Source of the DNA: Neoscytalidium dimidiatum
Taxonomy: Eukaryota; Ascomycota; Dothideomycetes; Botryosphaeriales; Botryosphaeriaceae
Reading direction: 5' to 3'
NCBI GenBank assembly: GCA_037367355.1
Contig: CM074700.1
Coordinates: 868,001 to 932,000 of the forward strand
DNA: 64,000 nt
The notes under the pieces were generated by a model that was given only the letters and a program-made list of their open reading frames with translations, ran no database searches and was not told where the DNA came from. Below are positions 23,050 to 35,000 of this stretch, one piece after another. Position 1 is the stretch's first letter, and each line of letters opens with the position of its first letter. Position numbers and translations under genes: made by a program.

Positions 23050-24016
23050 TCAAGGTCTGATTACTGGTATATGGCCAACCATATGGCCCGGCCGGCCAAT
23101 TACCATGCGTATTGCTCGAGTTCGGGATCGACAATGTGGTGGGCTGAAGGTTACGTCAGGATTCGGGGCTGTTGGTTGATAGGAGCCATAAGAATCCGGT
23201 ATGGCTGGTTGATAGGTGCTATAAGAATTTGGAGGTGCTGATTGATAGGTGCCGTAAGGATATGGAGAAGCGGGTTAATGGGGACCGTAATGGTTTGAGG
23301 CGTGATACATCGACTGAGGATGGCTGATGTAAGAAACATGACCGTTGTTGTGGTTATGAGAACTCCTAAGAGATGTATTGTGCACCGTCACGTAAGGCGG
23401 CGTCGTCGTGCGAACCTCAATAAACGGGTTTCGGGGGCTTTGAATATACTACGGTCAGTCCGACGAGTTTTTGAATGACCCTCAGCGCGAGGATTAAGTT
23501 GAGGGTACTTGCCTGATGAACCTGCTTCTTGCATGTCGGGAAGTATAGGGGTTTGGAGGTTCAGGCTCTAGGCTACCTCCTAAAGTATACTTTGCCAGCT
23601 CATGCACCAATTGAATGACGCCACGCTACAGGCATGTTCCTTGTAGTCCACGTGATTTCCAATAAACAAGTTATTGAACGAGAAGAGTTCTTCTTATGGT
23701 TTACTTAAGGAACTGCGGTGCGTTCCGCTAAGCGTGTGACATTTGTTAGCAAGAAATCTGCTTGTCTTTTGGCCTTCCGGCCTGAAACCGACCCCTGCTC
23801 ATCACGGGATGGCCCCACCTCGCAGGACCCATCAGGGATCCAGTCCAGCAAGGCAGTTCGTCGATCAAACAGGTGCAAGAGTAGTCGTTGCAATGATTCT
23901 AGAAGTCGTGACCTGAAGTATTGTCGTCCAATATCCCAAAAGATTTCCATGTCAGGTCCTCGGAACACTGAAGACCGCAGTCGAAGTGAGCAGTAGGCCT
24001 GACCCGCCTTTCCCAA
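23050..24016 (-). pseudogene. Eroded gene with Tyr/Gln/Pro-rich repeats
   Basis: The minus strand has a series of coding-like pieces. 24016-23705 contains DIGRQYFRSRLLESLQRLLLHLF. About 23620-23513 reads GVIQLVHELAKYTLGGS and ends in a CAG/GCAAGT donor. 23437-23050 reads NPFIEVRTTTPPYVTVHN and then three imperfect 11-residue repeats (consensus Y-x-x-Y-Q-x-x-x-P-x-S). A 75-base GC-AG intron (23512-23438) joins the last two. A TAA interrupts the third piece in HYGPH*PASP; CAA would be expected from the Gln-rich surroundings. The first piece cannot be joined to the second in frame by any obvious splice. I do not recognise the family. It may be a decayed gene or a real gene with misread exons. 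Confidence 0.35.
23155..23270 (-). repeat. Degenerate 33-bp tandem repeat (11-aa units)
   Basis: About three to four imperfect copies on the minus strand, each containing CCTATCAA followed by a Pro/Ser-coding part. Read in frame they give YQ-containing 11-residue units. Confidence 0.7.
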
Positions 24017-24349
24017 AGTGATCGCGTGTATCCACAGGGATCAGATTCGCAGTAAGAATACTGATTTCTGACAACCCGTTATTCGTCCTCGAGGAGATCG
24101 CAACAACCATGATCGAATTCCACCACAATCCAACGCCGAGCTGAAACCTCGAAAAGCCCCCCTAAAACGATCATACTAAACAGCCACCGAACGCCGTCCC
24201 AATGCCGAAAGGATCGCCCCAATTATAACTTGAGTAAGTGTAGAGCCGATTCGTCTCGCCGACCAAGCCGGAGTGTCGAACGGGAAAGAAACTCCTCCCC
24301 CAAAACATGTTGCCTGTTTTTCCTTCATTGCCTTCACCAATCCATCTCT

Positions 24350-27300
24350 TCACTTTTTCGCACTCCTTCTTCCCCTTTCCGTCGCCGCACCCCTAAACAA
24401 AACGCCTTCCAATCTTCCAAGCGGCACCGGCTTGATCAAAAACTCATCCATCCCGCTTGCAAACGCCTCCTGCTGGCTCTCCGCGCTGCCCAGGCCCGTC
24501 AGCGCCAAAATCTTCGTGTGATTCCTCTCGTTCCCGTTCTCGGCCCCAGCGCTTACCCTCGCCAGCTCCCACGCCCTGATCTCGCGTGTCGCCTCGAAGC
24601 CGTTCATGATGGGCATGCTGACGTCCATGAGGACGAAGTCGAACGGCTTGTCCGCGTTCTTGAAGGCCTCTACGGCGTCGCGCCCGTTAGAGGCGGTGAC
24701 CCAGGTGCAGCTGAGCTTGCGGGCGTAGGTGGTCAGGATGCGCAGGTTGATGGGGTTGTCTTCGACGAGGAGGAGGTGGAGGGGGTTGTTGGAGGGGTTG
24801 CTGGGCGCGGAGGACGACGGCGGCGGCAGCGGAGTTTCGGTTGCCTTGACGGAGTGCTTTGCTGGGGAGGGCGATGGTGGAGAGGCGGTGCGACGAGCAT
24901 TGTTAGGATCGGGCGTACGGAGTTTGGGGGGCGGTGCGAGATTGAAGTTGGTCGGACCTGGGAGGGAGATGGCTGTCGCGCCCTCACGATAAGGGATCTC
25001 GATGTGCGAAGTAGGCGGTGGGCTGTTGAGGTCCAGGGGGGACGTGGATGAGTTTAATTTGTGTTTGCGGCGCAAAGCGGATTTCAGGGCTGTTTTGAGC
25101 TTCTTGGGACCGAAGGGCTGCTGTAGGAGTGTCGCGTCGTGAAGTGCTGCTCTCTCCATGTGCTCGTGAGTGGGCGGCGTTGTACAGAGCACAATGACGG
25201 CCGCTTTCGAATCTTTGAGGATCTCCTGGCGCTCCTGGTTGATTTGCGAGGGGTGCAAAAGAACAAAGTCTGCGGCGCGGTCCGCACCAGCATCGCTTAC
25301 TTGAAGCTTCTGCAAACCATACCACTCTTGAGCAATGTTTAGGGCACTAGAAAGGAGCGTAGTTGCCTCCTCGTTGCTGTTCGATGGCTCGAGAGGGACC
25401 AAGGTTGAGATGGTCTTGCCTCGCAAGAGCTGACCGAGCTTTTCCATCGGATTTCGCTCACTCTTGATTTTCGGTGTGACGCTCTCTGCACTTACCGGGA
25501 CAGGAATGGTCACCTGGACATGCGTTCCGACGCCAACCTCGCTCTTAATATCAACTTTCCCGCCCAGGTGAGTCACAAGATGATGCACTATAGAGAGGCC
25601 CAGCCCTGTGCCGCTGACTAGCGAATCTTCTTGTGCGTAGGGAGTGAAGAGGCGGTACTTCAGATAGTCAGCGCTGATACCGCGACCAGAATCTTTGACG
25701 GAAAAGCATATTTGGCGTTCAGTGGGAGGTGGGCTATCCTCTGCCAGTGAAAGAGGCTGCTCTCTCACTATATCCATCTGGCTTAGGCTGACTTCGATCG
25801 ATCCATGGTCGGTATATTTCAGCGCATTTCCGACGAGATTCAGGACGATTCTCCTCCAGGCACCGGGTTCTGTGAAAATACGCCAGTTGTTGTGCTTTTC
25901 AATGTCCATGGTCAGTAGCACCTGGGCTTTGTCTTCCTCGATCCATTTGCCAGGTTTTGCTTTTGAAGGTTTGCGGCCATGCATGCGAGTGCCTGCGGTC
26001 TCCAAGTTTGAGCTCGTCTGAGCGAAATGGCCAAGATGGGCGCCCTCGACGACTTCCTGCACCAGGGCGCTCAGGTCGGTGGTTTTTGATAGGGTCAGGT
26101 ACTCCTTCCTGCTCCGGCTCCCTCCTCGGCTCCCTGTTGGACTTCCGGACGATCTCCGCCGCCTGGTAAGATGGTTGATTTTGGCAAAGTCGAGCAAGTG
26201 GTCCATGGTTTCCATTAACGTCGTCCCACATACCTCAATCATCTCAGCTAACGCTAATCTCTCCTCATTGAGACCTGTCTGTTTTAAGAGCTCGGTGCTC
26301 GCAAGGATTCCATGGAGCGGTGAGCGCAGTTCGTGAGAAATGGACGAGATAAAGTTAGACTTCGCGTGGCTAACGTTCATAGCCTCGATCCGGGATACTT
26401 CGTTCATGATTGAATTGCTAAAGGCAGAAACATATACCAGATCTTCGGATGTGAAGACGCGATTGGATCTGTTGGACCACCCAATCGCAGCGGCATGCCA
26501 ACCCTCTTTCTGGTAGTCCCACAGCGGTAAAAATAGAATGGATCGGGCTGAACTAAAGATCTGGAACAAACGTTCAGCATCACCCGCCTCGCGCCCCAGA
26601 TCCTCTACTTCGTCGGCGAAGAAGATGTTGCCGTGAGGGTGGAGTTGAATTAGTCGTTGAAGGAGTGGCTCTGGTACGTTAGATCCATCTGAAGACGGTT
26701 CTTCGCTTGATGCAGCTGAGGCACCTAGCACTTCGCACGTCTTACTGGGTTTTGTTGCATTCGGAATGGAGAGGTTCACTGGAGGATCGGCATTTTTGGA
26801 GCGGATGCGCGGGGAGAAGCCGCTTGGGGAGGCATCGAGAAATACTATACCCTCAATGTCGGTTGCTTCCTGAATGAGGTTTGCTGCACGTGAAAAGGCA
26901 TCAGAAACAGTGCCTGTCCTGGATTCGGGGAGCAGTGGTCGAGGCGGTGTCGACGATTGGGGGCCTGGGGGTGGCCAGCGGCTTAGATGATCATCTAAGC
27001 CTTCGAAAGGGTCGGGCCTCGGATTGGGGCTCGGTGTAGTTAACTTGGTCTGCAGCGAGTCATCCGAAGTGGAAGCCGGATTCACCTCCGGAGAGCGGCC
27101 TGATTCGGGACCCTCGGAGAGATCTGAACTCGATCCAGGGCTCGCCACGGGCGCATCTGTGGGTTGCCACTCATCTGAACAAATTCTGTCTTCGAAAGCC
27201 TGCATGGTGGTGTTCTCTTCGACGTACAAACACAAACTGTCGATCAAACGCCCTAAGCGCTTGTGCTGCTCTTGCATCTTGACAAGCTCGATGTGGTCCA

Positions 27301-28029
27301 TGATAGCCTTGGCTATGTCATTGAGTACGGCAACGGCAGCTTCGTCGAAGTCATCTCGCGGACGACTGTCGACCACGCAGTAGGAACCGATACAGATTCC
27401 CGCCGATGTGCGCAAGGGCACTTCCAAGTAGGAGCGCATGTGCGGCCACTCGCGCACATAGGGGCGGTCGACATAGTGAGGATCGTCTCGAAAGTCGCGA
27501 ATGCGATATCTCGAGCTGTCGGCCTGCACGTTAGGAGTAGAAATGGCAGACTGGCCGGTAGGGTCAGTAAAGACGTGGATGGTGTTTGGACACACGCCCC
27601 AGGCGATGTCCAGGGCCACTACGCCCAGGTACAGAGGGTCTTGCTGGTCGGACGAGTCACGGTAGGACAGCGAGCGGGTGGCTTCAGCTATGATATACTG
27701 CTGGCTGCGGTCAATGAGAGAGACAAAGGAACGGTCGCACTGCAGCCTCAACGGGCCCAGCTGGGCGAGCGCGGTGAGGGTGGCGTCGTTGGCAGGCGTG
27801 GGACTGCCTGGGATCGGATCGCACTGGAAATTGCCAGAGCTCTGAGGAAGTATCCCGAGCGACCCGAAATAACTGTGGACGGTGGGCTGGGATCAGCTGA
27901 GGCGCGGTGTCGGGGAGGCGGCGGGTCGGGCGGAAATGCTCACCTCGCCAGCTTCTTGACGCGGGCACGCTCAGCGTCAGGGTTTCCAGGCGGCTGTGAG
28001 CCGGCACAAAGGGGGGACTTTGTGGGCAT
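24350..28029 (-). CDS. GAF-domain hybrid histidine kinase with C-terminal receiver
   Basis: Two exons, 28029-27944 and 27872-24350, give 1202 aa. The 71-base intron has GTGAGC/ACAG ends and joins AR...KKLA to SYFGSLGILP in frame. Domains in order are: an N-terminal GAF (about 60-230, starting TALAQLGPLRLQCDRSFVSLID); a Ser/Pro-rich linker; a second GAF-like part (about 350-520); HisKA with the phospho-acceptor His in SISHELRSP (about 542); HATPase_c with an N-box region (NLVGNALKYTD) and G-boxes (DSGRGIS, GTGLGLSI); and a receiver domain (about 1059-1190) with VEDN and the phospho-acceptor Asp in LMDVSMP (about 1112), ending FLIKPV. No membrane segment is present, so it is a cytosolic sensor feeding the Ypd1-type phosphorelay. 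Ligand or stimulus is unknown. It is transcribed divergently from a PAS-GATA factor. Confidence 0.95.
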
Positions 28030-29123
28030 TTTGAGGAGGAGGAGGTGGAGCGGCGGAGGGATCAGGCAGGCGAGAGAGAGCGCGGGTATGGGGAGCGCAA
28101 ACCCTCTTGGGCGGGCGCAGGGCCGCATGGGCCACCCGGCTGCGCAGACTCATTCTGCGTCTGGGGTTGCGAATGTGGACGTGTTGAAGGGATCGCGGAT
28201 CGAGAATCGAGATAGCATCGCTCGCAGCCGGGCGGGTAGGGCTTGCCGGACACGTCTCCGCGCCCAATCGGCAGCCGGCCTCAGCGCCCTCGCCGTGCTG
28301 CTCGTGGGCCTCGTCCGTCTACAAATATCAAAAGCTGTGGAGGAGCATCAGCTGCGCGTCCTTCGCAGGTCACCGACCTCGTCCAGCTGCCCGGCCTTTT
28401 CTCCGGCCCGTCGCTGCACAGGGCCAAGCAGCAGCCGGCGGCGCCGCCTGCGACTGGTCGGCCGGGATGCGGGCTGACTCGAGCAGCAGAGCAGATATCC
28501 ACCCTCGCATGAGCATTGCCGAGCGCGCTGACGAATGTCGGGGCGCGAGAAGCGTGAGGCTGGCCGGAGAAGGTGCAGTTTGAGTCGCCGTGAGGCGGTC
28601 CTTTAACGCAAAAGTCAGTCGCTTAGGCCAGCGTGACGTAGCTGTCGTGACAGGACACGATTCAGCGCGACTCAATGCTGCTGCTGCGCCGGGCCGGCCC
28701 AAGCCCCAAGGCCCTAGAAGGGTCCGGCTGCGGAGGGCCTCAGGGCCCCTTCGCGAGGGTCTTCTTGCCGGCGCCCTTGCCCGTGCAATTCGTGCCATTC
28801 GTTGGTTCTTCCACCCCCAAACGCACGGCTGATGAACCCTCGCAAACCCCGATGCCGACGGCCCCGATGTTCGACAGCGTTGCTCTGGCGATCTGATGCA
28901 CCGATTCGGAAATTTGTGGCTTTCATCGCACGACTTTTGCCACTCTCCTCCATATGCTCTCCACAAGCCACACCTATGACGTCGCGGACAACCCGATCTG
29001 TGCCATGTGTTCCTGAAATACTCGCCTCACCACCGTTGTCATTCCCTCACTTTAAGAATTACGTCGTACCAGCCCTCGTCGCCATGTTCCCCATGCCTCA
29101 ATTTTCGTGCCATTGCGGCCACC
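28030..29123. promoter_or_regulatory. Shared divergent intergenic region of histidine kinase and PAS-GATA gene
   Basis: About 1.1 kb between two divergent start codons. It is GC-rich with antisense-overlapping frames but no domain. It must contain both 5' UTRs and promoters. No TATA box stands out. The plus-strand frame does extend upstream of 29124 to 29007, so part of the right end could be coding if an earlier ATG is used. Confidence 0.6.
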
Positions 29124-30339
29124 ATGACCAGCACCAATACCACGGACCTCGAAGACGTTGATGTCTTCGACTTCTCCCTCGACGCCCTCGACACCTTTGA
29201 CACCCTCGACACCCTCGATACCCTCGACACCAATACCACCAGCACCATCACCGAGCGTCGCGCCTACGACGACTTCACCGCTCTGGACGACATCGTCCTC
29301 TCCTCGCTGCATTCGCTGCACTTCGTTCTCTCGCCCACCACCACCATCCTCCGCGTCTCCACCAACTGCCTCTCAGTCCTCGGCTGCGAGCCCAACCTCC
29401 TCCTGGGCCAGCGCCTCGCCTCTCTCATACACCACGACGATGCTCGCGTCTTCAGCAGCGAAATCCACGATGCCCTCCGCTCGCCTCCCTCGCTCCCCTT
29501 CCGCTTCCATTGCCGGATCCGCAGCGTCGTGGCCGCGGATCGCACCCACTCGGCGTTCGAGCTCCTCGGCCATTACCAGGTCACGCCACCCGGCACGCTG
29601 TCCCCACTGCAGCTGATGATGCCCCCGCCGGGCATCTTCTCCATAACAGCCCGCCCCGCGGTGACGCAGCGCGGCCACGAGCTGGACGGCATGCTGGAGC
29701 TCAAGGTCGAGCAGATCCGGCTGACTCGCCGCATCGAAGAGCTGCAGAAGCAGCAAGTTGCCGAGATCGGCGAGGAGGAGGCCTCGCTGCGCGAGGACGA
29801 CGAGGCCGCCGTCGCGGCGCGCGCACGAACGCCGCGCGCGGGCGGGATCGACGCGCCGCCGAGCAGCAAGAGGTCGCGCAGCAGCCCGCCCAGGCTGCTC
29901 GCCGACAACCCGCACCCCGGGCCCGAGGGCTCCGGCTCCCCGTCCAAGGTCGAGATGGGCGACGCCGGCATCCCCTTCCTCGCCCGCTCCAGGGACTCGT
30001 ACTCCTCGCTCAAGTCGACGGACACCGAGAGGCTCTCGAAGCGGAAGTTCGCGGTGAGGGACTATCGCTGCGCGAGGTGCGGCAGGACGGACTCGCCCGA
30101 ATGGCGGAGGGGACCTGATGGGCCGAAGACGCTGTGCAATGCTTGTGGACGTAAGTTTACGCTTGCACCGTGGAATTGGGCGCTAATCTCATTCCGTAGT
30201 CATGTATTCAAAAGCGAAGCGGAGGGCGGAAAAGCAGGAGCAGTCGGAGTCGAGCAAGTCAGAAGGCAGAGAAGACAGAGAAGAAGAGGGTATACCGATG
30301 GGATACCCCCCGCCGTACAGGAAGGGGGATTCGCCTTAA
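29124..30339 (+). CDS. PAS-domain GATA zinc-finger transcription factor, WC-type
   Basis: Exons 29124-30150 and 30200-30339 give 388 aa. I chose the ATG at 29124 (context GCCACCATGACC) over an in-frame ATG at 29007. Near the N-terminus is a DTFDTLDTLDTLDT repeat. A PAS domain (about 50-150) reads LHFVLSPTTTILRVSTNC and LLGQRLASLIHHDD. A coiled-coil-like segment follows near 195-230, then a GATA finger with Cys at about 316, 319, 338 and 341 (C-X2-C-X18-C-X2-C) and the core SPEWRRGP and KTLCNACGL. The 49-base intron splits the codon after NACG and restores NACGLMYSKAKRR. The 18-residue loop and the PAS domain are hallmarks of the White Collar (WC-2/LreB) group, though the basic tail differs from the usual RWAKK. 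Probably a nuclear regulator, possibly in light or redox responses. It could be a WC-2 paralogue. Confidence 0.88.
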
Positions 30340-32088
30340 GCGAGCGGCGTACTGATTGGGTTCTAGATATACTAAAGGCTGTGCTGGCATTGATACCCCC
30401 TTCTGAGTATCCGGCGGCCAAAATAGAGAATACACTGTTTAACCGCGTCGAGACTACAATCGGCGGGTAGGACCTGCGTGCTGGAGCTCTCGAGAACCGC
30501 GACTCCCTACTGTGCCGGAAGGCTTGTTCTCGACTTCCTTAGCTCCTGGCCTAGACGGTATAGCAGAGCTCTCTGTCTTCAAACCTCGATGCGCTGAGGT
30601 CACCGCGCATACGTCATGCTGTCCCTGCAGGAACCCATGGTCCGTGCAGAACGGATTTAACTCCATAGGCATGACGTAGCCCCCACATCTCCCAGCCTGT
30701 TCGCTTGCAACTTCACATGTAGGGGGAAAACTCGTCAGGCAATTCTCACCACTGGCGTAGGTAACAATCAGGGCACGAGGGCCATAGAATATCTCCTCAT
30801 CATGACGATGCTTTACCGCACCTGTCCCTGCCTCCACCATCTCCCTCTCCGCCGGGCCCAGAATCAGTGCCACATTCCATCCACGTTGAGGCTGGCATCC
30901 CCCCCACGTTACCCCAAATGGCAAAGGGCAGAGATGAGGAGATTTTTCTGCATTAAGGATCTGAATTTTCGATGGAAATCGTACCAATCCCATCGGTATT
31001 AACGCGCGGACCGATGGAGATTTGCGTGTGCGATCCTTCGCGGCGGCGCCGCATTCCACGGACCAGAGGTGACGTGGAGCTGTCGTCCGACGTACAATTT
31101 CCACCACAAGCCACCTCAGACGCCTAGGCCGGCCCGGATGGTCGCTAGAATCGCTCCATCCTCTTTCCTAGCTACCATCCCAATAGACGAAAACTCAGTA
31201 TCGTCAATCCCGCGAGCGTTAGAGACTGGCGCATCCGTCTTCTACTATGCTAAGCAGCAGAAAAAAAAATTAATGCAAACGGGCCAAACTCTTGATGACC
31301 CAACCTCAGGCCGCCAGCCTTTGAATTTTTTTTTTCATCTCTATTACTGGATAACAGCGCCTATATTCTCACGATGCGTGTAGGATATGTAAAGAAAGCT
31401 TCAGAATCCCTGAAAGAAAGTATGCTTTACGTATAAAGCTTGACTAGCCTTACCCTAAAAAGAAAGAAGTAAATAAAGAAAAACAGCGAATCCTGACGGG
31501 CCGCGTATTGCTCAGAGCGGAGTCGACTTTCCGTACTGCATAGCCTTTATGCCAAGATGGCGCGCGTCTCGTGATGCCCGAGGCTGCACGAATCTTCTTC
31601 ACGGTAGAATATTCTATGGAGAATTTCACGTGGAAGCACTGCAACACATGTCTGTTTTTTTTTTTTTTTTTTTACTTTCGTGAGTCATGGGGCCAGCGTG
31701 CCGGGTCGAGGGAGACTCAGTTCCTCGAAAATTCCATAGTGGCAGCACTCTACACGAGCCCTCTCCGCCCGGGATCATGCCACGTTCTAGGCGGCTGCGG
31801 TTCGCCGTAAGGAGCGCAGTTCGGTGCGTGTTTGGAGTGGCGCTCTGAAATCGACGCATAGCCGATAGTTTAAGCAATTCTGCCGCGGTCTTCAATATAC
31901 CGACTGGCAGGCATAGCGTAGACTCTAGATCAAGAATCAGGAGTATCTGACACAGGCAACGTATACCGACAGACACATGGGCCCTCTGTTTGCGATCTCA
32001 TGATGGATCCCAGAACTTAAATCCACTTCAATCGTGCTATATCATTCCATTAGGTTCTACATTAAATATCTTACAGCCTGAGGTCTCA
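30340..32088. other. Intergenic, nothing recognised
   Basis: About 1.75 kb. A 217-codon minus-strand frame (30454-31107) has no domain and a non-coding-like composition. A-rich (31260-31270) and T-rich (31656-31672) runs are present. The region is a convergent 3' space between the PAS-GATA gene and the wall-protein gene. Confidence 0.6.
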
Positions 32089-35000
32089 TCACTGCAAAGC
32101 TGCGCCAACGGCCCAGAGCACCGCGGCCACAACACCAACCCGACCTTCGATCTGGCGAACCCCACCGGCGCCACCGGTGCTGCTCGCCGCCGTCGCCGCC
32201 CCAGTCCCACTGGTGCGCGTCGAGCCGGAGCCACTCGTGATCCCATCGCCGGTGCTCGACGCCCTCGCGCTCCTCGAGCTGCTGCTCCGCGCCGTCCCCG
32301 TGGTCTCGAAGTCGACCGTGCTCGTCCCGATCACGACATCGCCGTCGCCGTCCACGCTCAGCACCTGCCCGCCGTCCAGCGTCACCGCCTGCCCATCCGT
32401 CAAGCTGGTGCCGTCGACGTAGACCGTCCCATCCGCGCTCGACGCCGTGAACGTCCTTCCGCCCGCCGTCACGACAGCCGTCTCCACCGCCCCTGTCGCA
32501 CCCGCACCGGCGACAGCACCGCCCGTCGAGAACCCTACCGTCGAACTGCCGTCGACCACCACCCCCGTCCCGCCCGGCGCCGCGCTCACCACCTGCCCAT
32601 CGCCCAGCGTGACGGCCGGGCCGCCCACGCTTAGCGTCTGCCCGCCCACCACCACCACGCCGCCGGGCCCGCTCTCCGCGGTAACGACCTGTCCATCACC
32701 CAGCGTGACCACCGCCTGCGTGGCCGCTGCAGAAGCAGCAGCAGGCAACGCCACCGTACTGCCACCAACGACAACCACACCGCCCGACGTCCCGCTCGCG
32801 CCGCCGACCGACACCACCGTGCCGCCGACGGTCACGACCTGCCCGGCGCTCAGCGTCGAGCCGCCCAGCACGACGGCGCCCGGGACGCTAGGATCCGCGG
32901 ACGCGGTGACGCCGGCGACGGTGAAGAGCGGGCCGGATGCTGCTGCTGCCGCAGCAGCGGTGACCTGTCCGGCCGGCGCGCCGAGCGGCACCGTCGAGCC
33001 GCCAGCGACGACGACGAAGCCCGTGCCGACTGACACGGGCGTGCCGTCGAGCACCGTCGTCGCGCCGGGGGCGAGCGTCGCGGTGCCGATGACCACGCCT
33101 CCAGCGCCGCTCCCTCCGTCGCCGGGAGAACCACCATCTGGGCCAGCGGGCGAATTGGCGGGAGCAGCGGAGATGGCGACGCCGCCGACCGTCACGGCGC
33201 CGTTGCCTGCGGGTGATCCGCCGGCTGTAGCGCCTGGAGCAGGTGCAACGACAACCGTGCTGCCGCCGACTACGACGACTTCACTGCCGCCACCGTTGCC
33301 GCCTCCAACGCTTTGCCCAGCACCGCTTCCGCCATCGACGACTACCACCGGCACGCCACCGACGTTCGTGCTCTGGCCCGGCGCGAGCGGCTGGCCGGAG
33401 GAACCGCCTCCGCCGCCGATGATCACGCCACCCGGGTTGGCAGGGTCGGGAGCCGCGGAGATGGTGGCGCCGCCGGGAAGGGTGGCGATGGCGGTGGGGG
33501 CCGGGGCAGGGGCGGGGTTGTTGTTGTTTGATGGATCGTTGTTAGAGGGTTGACCGGTCGTAGGGTCGTTGTTTGATGGGTCGCTGTTCGAGGGATCATT
33601 GTTCGAAGGGTTACTGTTCGAAGGGTCATTGTTCGAGGGCTGTCCGTTCGAGGGTTGACCGTTCGAGGGATCACTATTGTTGGACGGGTCACCGTTGCTC
33701 GGGTCGTTCGTGGGAGCGGGATCCTGGGTGTTTGCAGGGGAGCCGGTCGCCTGTGAGACAATTGCGCTGATGATGCCTCCCAATCCGGGGTCTGAAGGAT
33801 CTGAGGGATCACTAGGATTGCTGGGATCTGACGGGTCAGAAGGATCGCTTGGATCAGAAGGATCACTCGGGTCAGCAGGGTCAGACGGATCAGAGGGATT
33901 GCTGGTGCCTGGATTATTCGTTTGCTGAGGAGGACTCTGTCCACTACCGGGCCTGCTCGGGTCTGTCGCAGGCTGCGTAGGCTCAGGCGGTTCCGGGCTC
34001 CCCGTGTTTGTCGGATCCGGAGAGTCTGGAGATGATGCAGGAACAGCAGGCGGCTTGGTCGTCGCTTGCCCACCGGCAGACGTTGACGTCGGAACAAGGT
34101 TGAGAGCTGGCGTCAAAGGGATAGGAGGGTCGAATGTGCCTGCCAGGTCAAGCAAGCATGAAGACCAGGCTGGATCGAGGGACTTGATTTGTGGCGGCAG
34201 TAGGAGCGTCGGGCGGTAAGCGGGTTGATAAATGAGCTCGCATAAATTGTCCTTGCCGGCCCACTGCTCGCCATTGAGGTAGTTGGGGTACATCAAAGAC
34301 GAGTAGTCCTTGTCGTAGTACTCACAGCCATTACCCGCCTCGATGGCTTGGTACCAGGGCACGGAAGCTACGGTCTGCATATCGTCGAAGTTGAAAGGGA
34401 ATCCACCATCAACGAAGTAGTAGTGGTAGCCGCGGTAACTGTAAAGGTCCTGCGAGGCGATGGTAATCATAACGTTCGAATGCTTTTGGCCCACTTGGCT
34501 ACTACAGCCGGTCGAGACGGCGGAGACGACCGGGAAAGATAAGTAGGCGTTACCTTCGAAGAAGGTGTAGGGCCCAGATGTAGTGTATGGGCCTACATAG
34601 CTGATCAGTATCTATTCCAAAAGTATTGGGTGGATGAAGCATTTACCTGTTGAGACGATCGGGCGCGTGGTATTAGTACCATATGCACAGTTCGCAGCAT
34701 CGTAGGGGTTTGCAGACGTGAATGGTGCGGTCGTGGGACCGAACGGGCAGATAGTCTTGTTGCTCGGTGGGGCGCAAATATCTATGGTGGTGTTCTTCTT
34801 GTGCGGAAAGTAGATGAGCTCGACCTCCGGCGCCTGGATCCGGCATAAACCGCATTTGTTCCATTCAGGCTTCTGCTCGCAGCCAGGAATGCGCGCCGGG
34901 TAAGGCGCCGATTCATTAAGGCCAGCAGCACTCCAGTTCTGCCACAGAGCCTTGCAATCCGCTTCTGTGACGTTGCACTTGGGTGTTCTGTCGACATATC

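Noticed and set aside
27263..28477. 404-codon plus-strand frame
   Set aside because: Runs antisense through the start of the histidine kinase and beyond; it has no domain and atypical composition.
30454..31107. 217-codon minus-strand frame
   Set aside because: No domain or codon bias; probably chance.
32447..33553. 368-codon plus-strand frame rich in Pro and Thr
   Set aside because: It is the reverse complement of the Gly/Val-repeat exon of the wall protein, whose signal peptide, spliced frame and GPI end are coherent.
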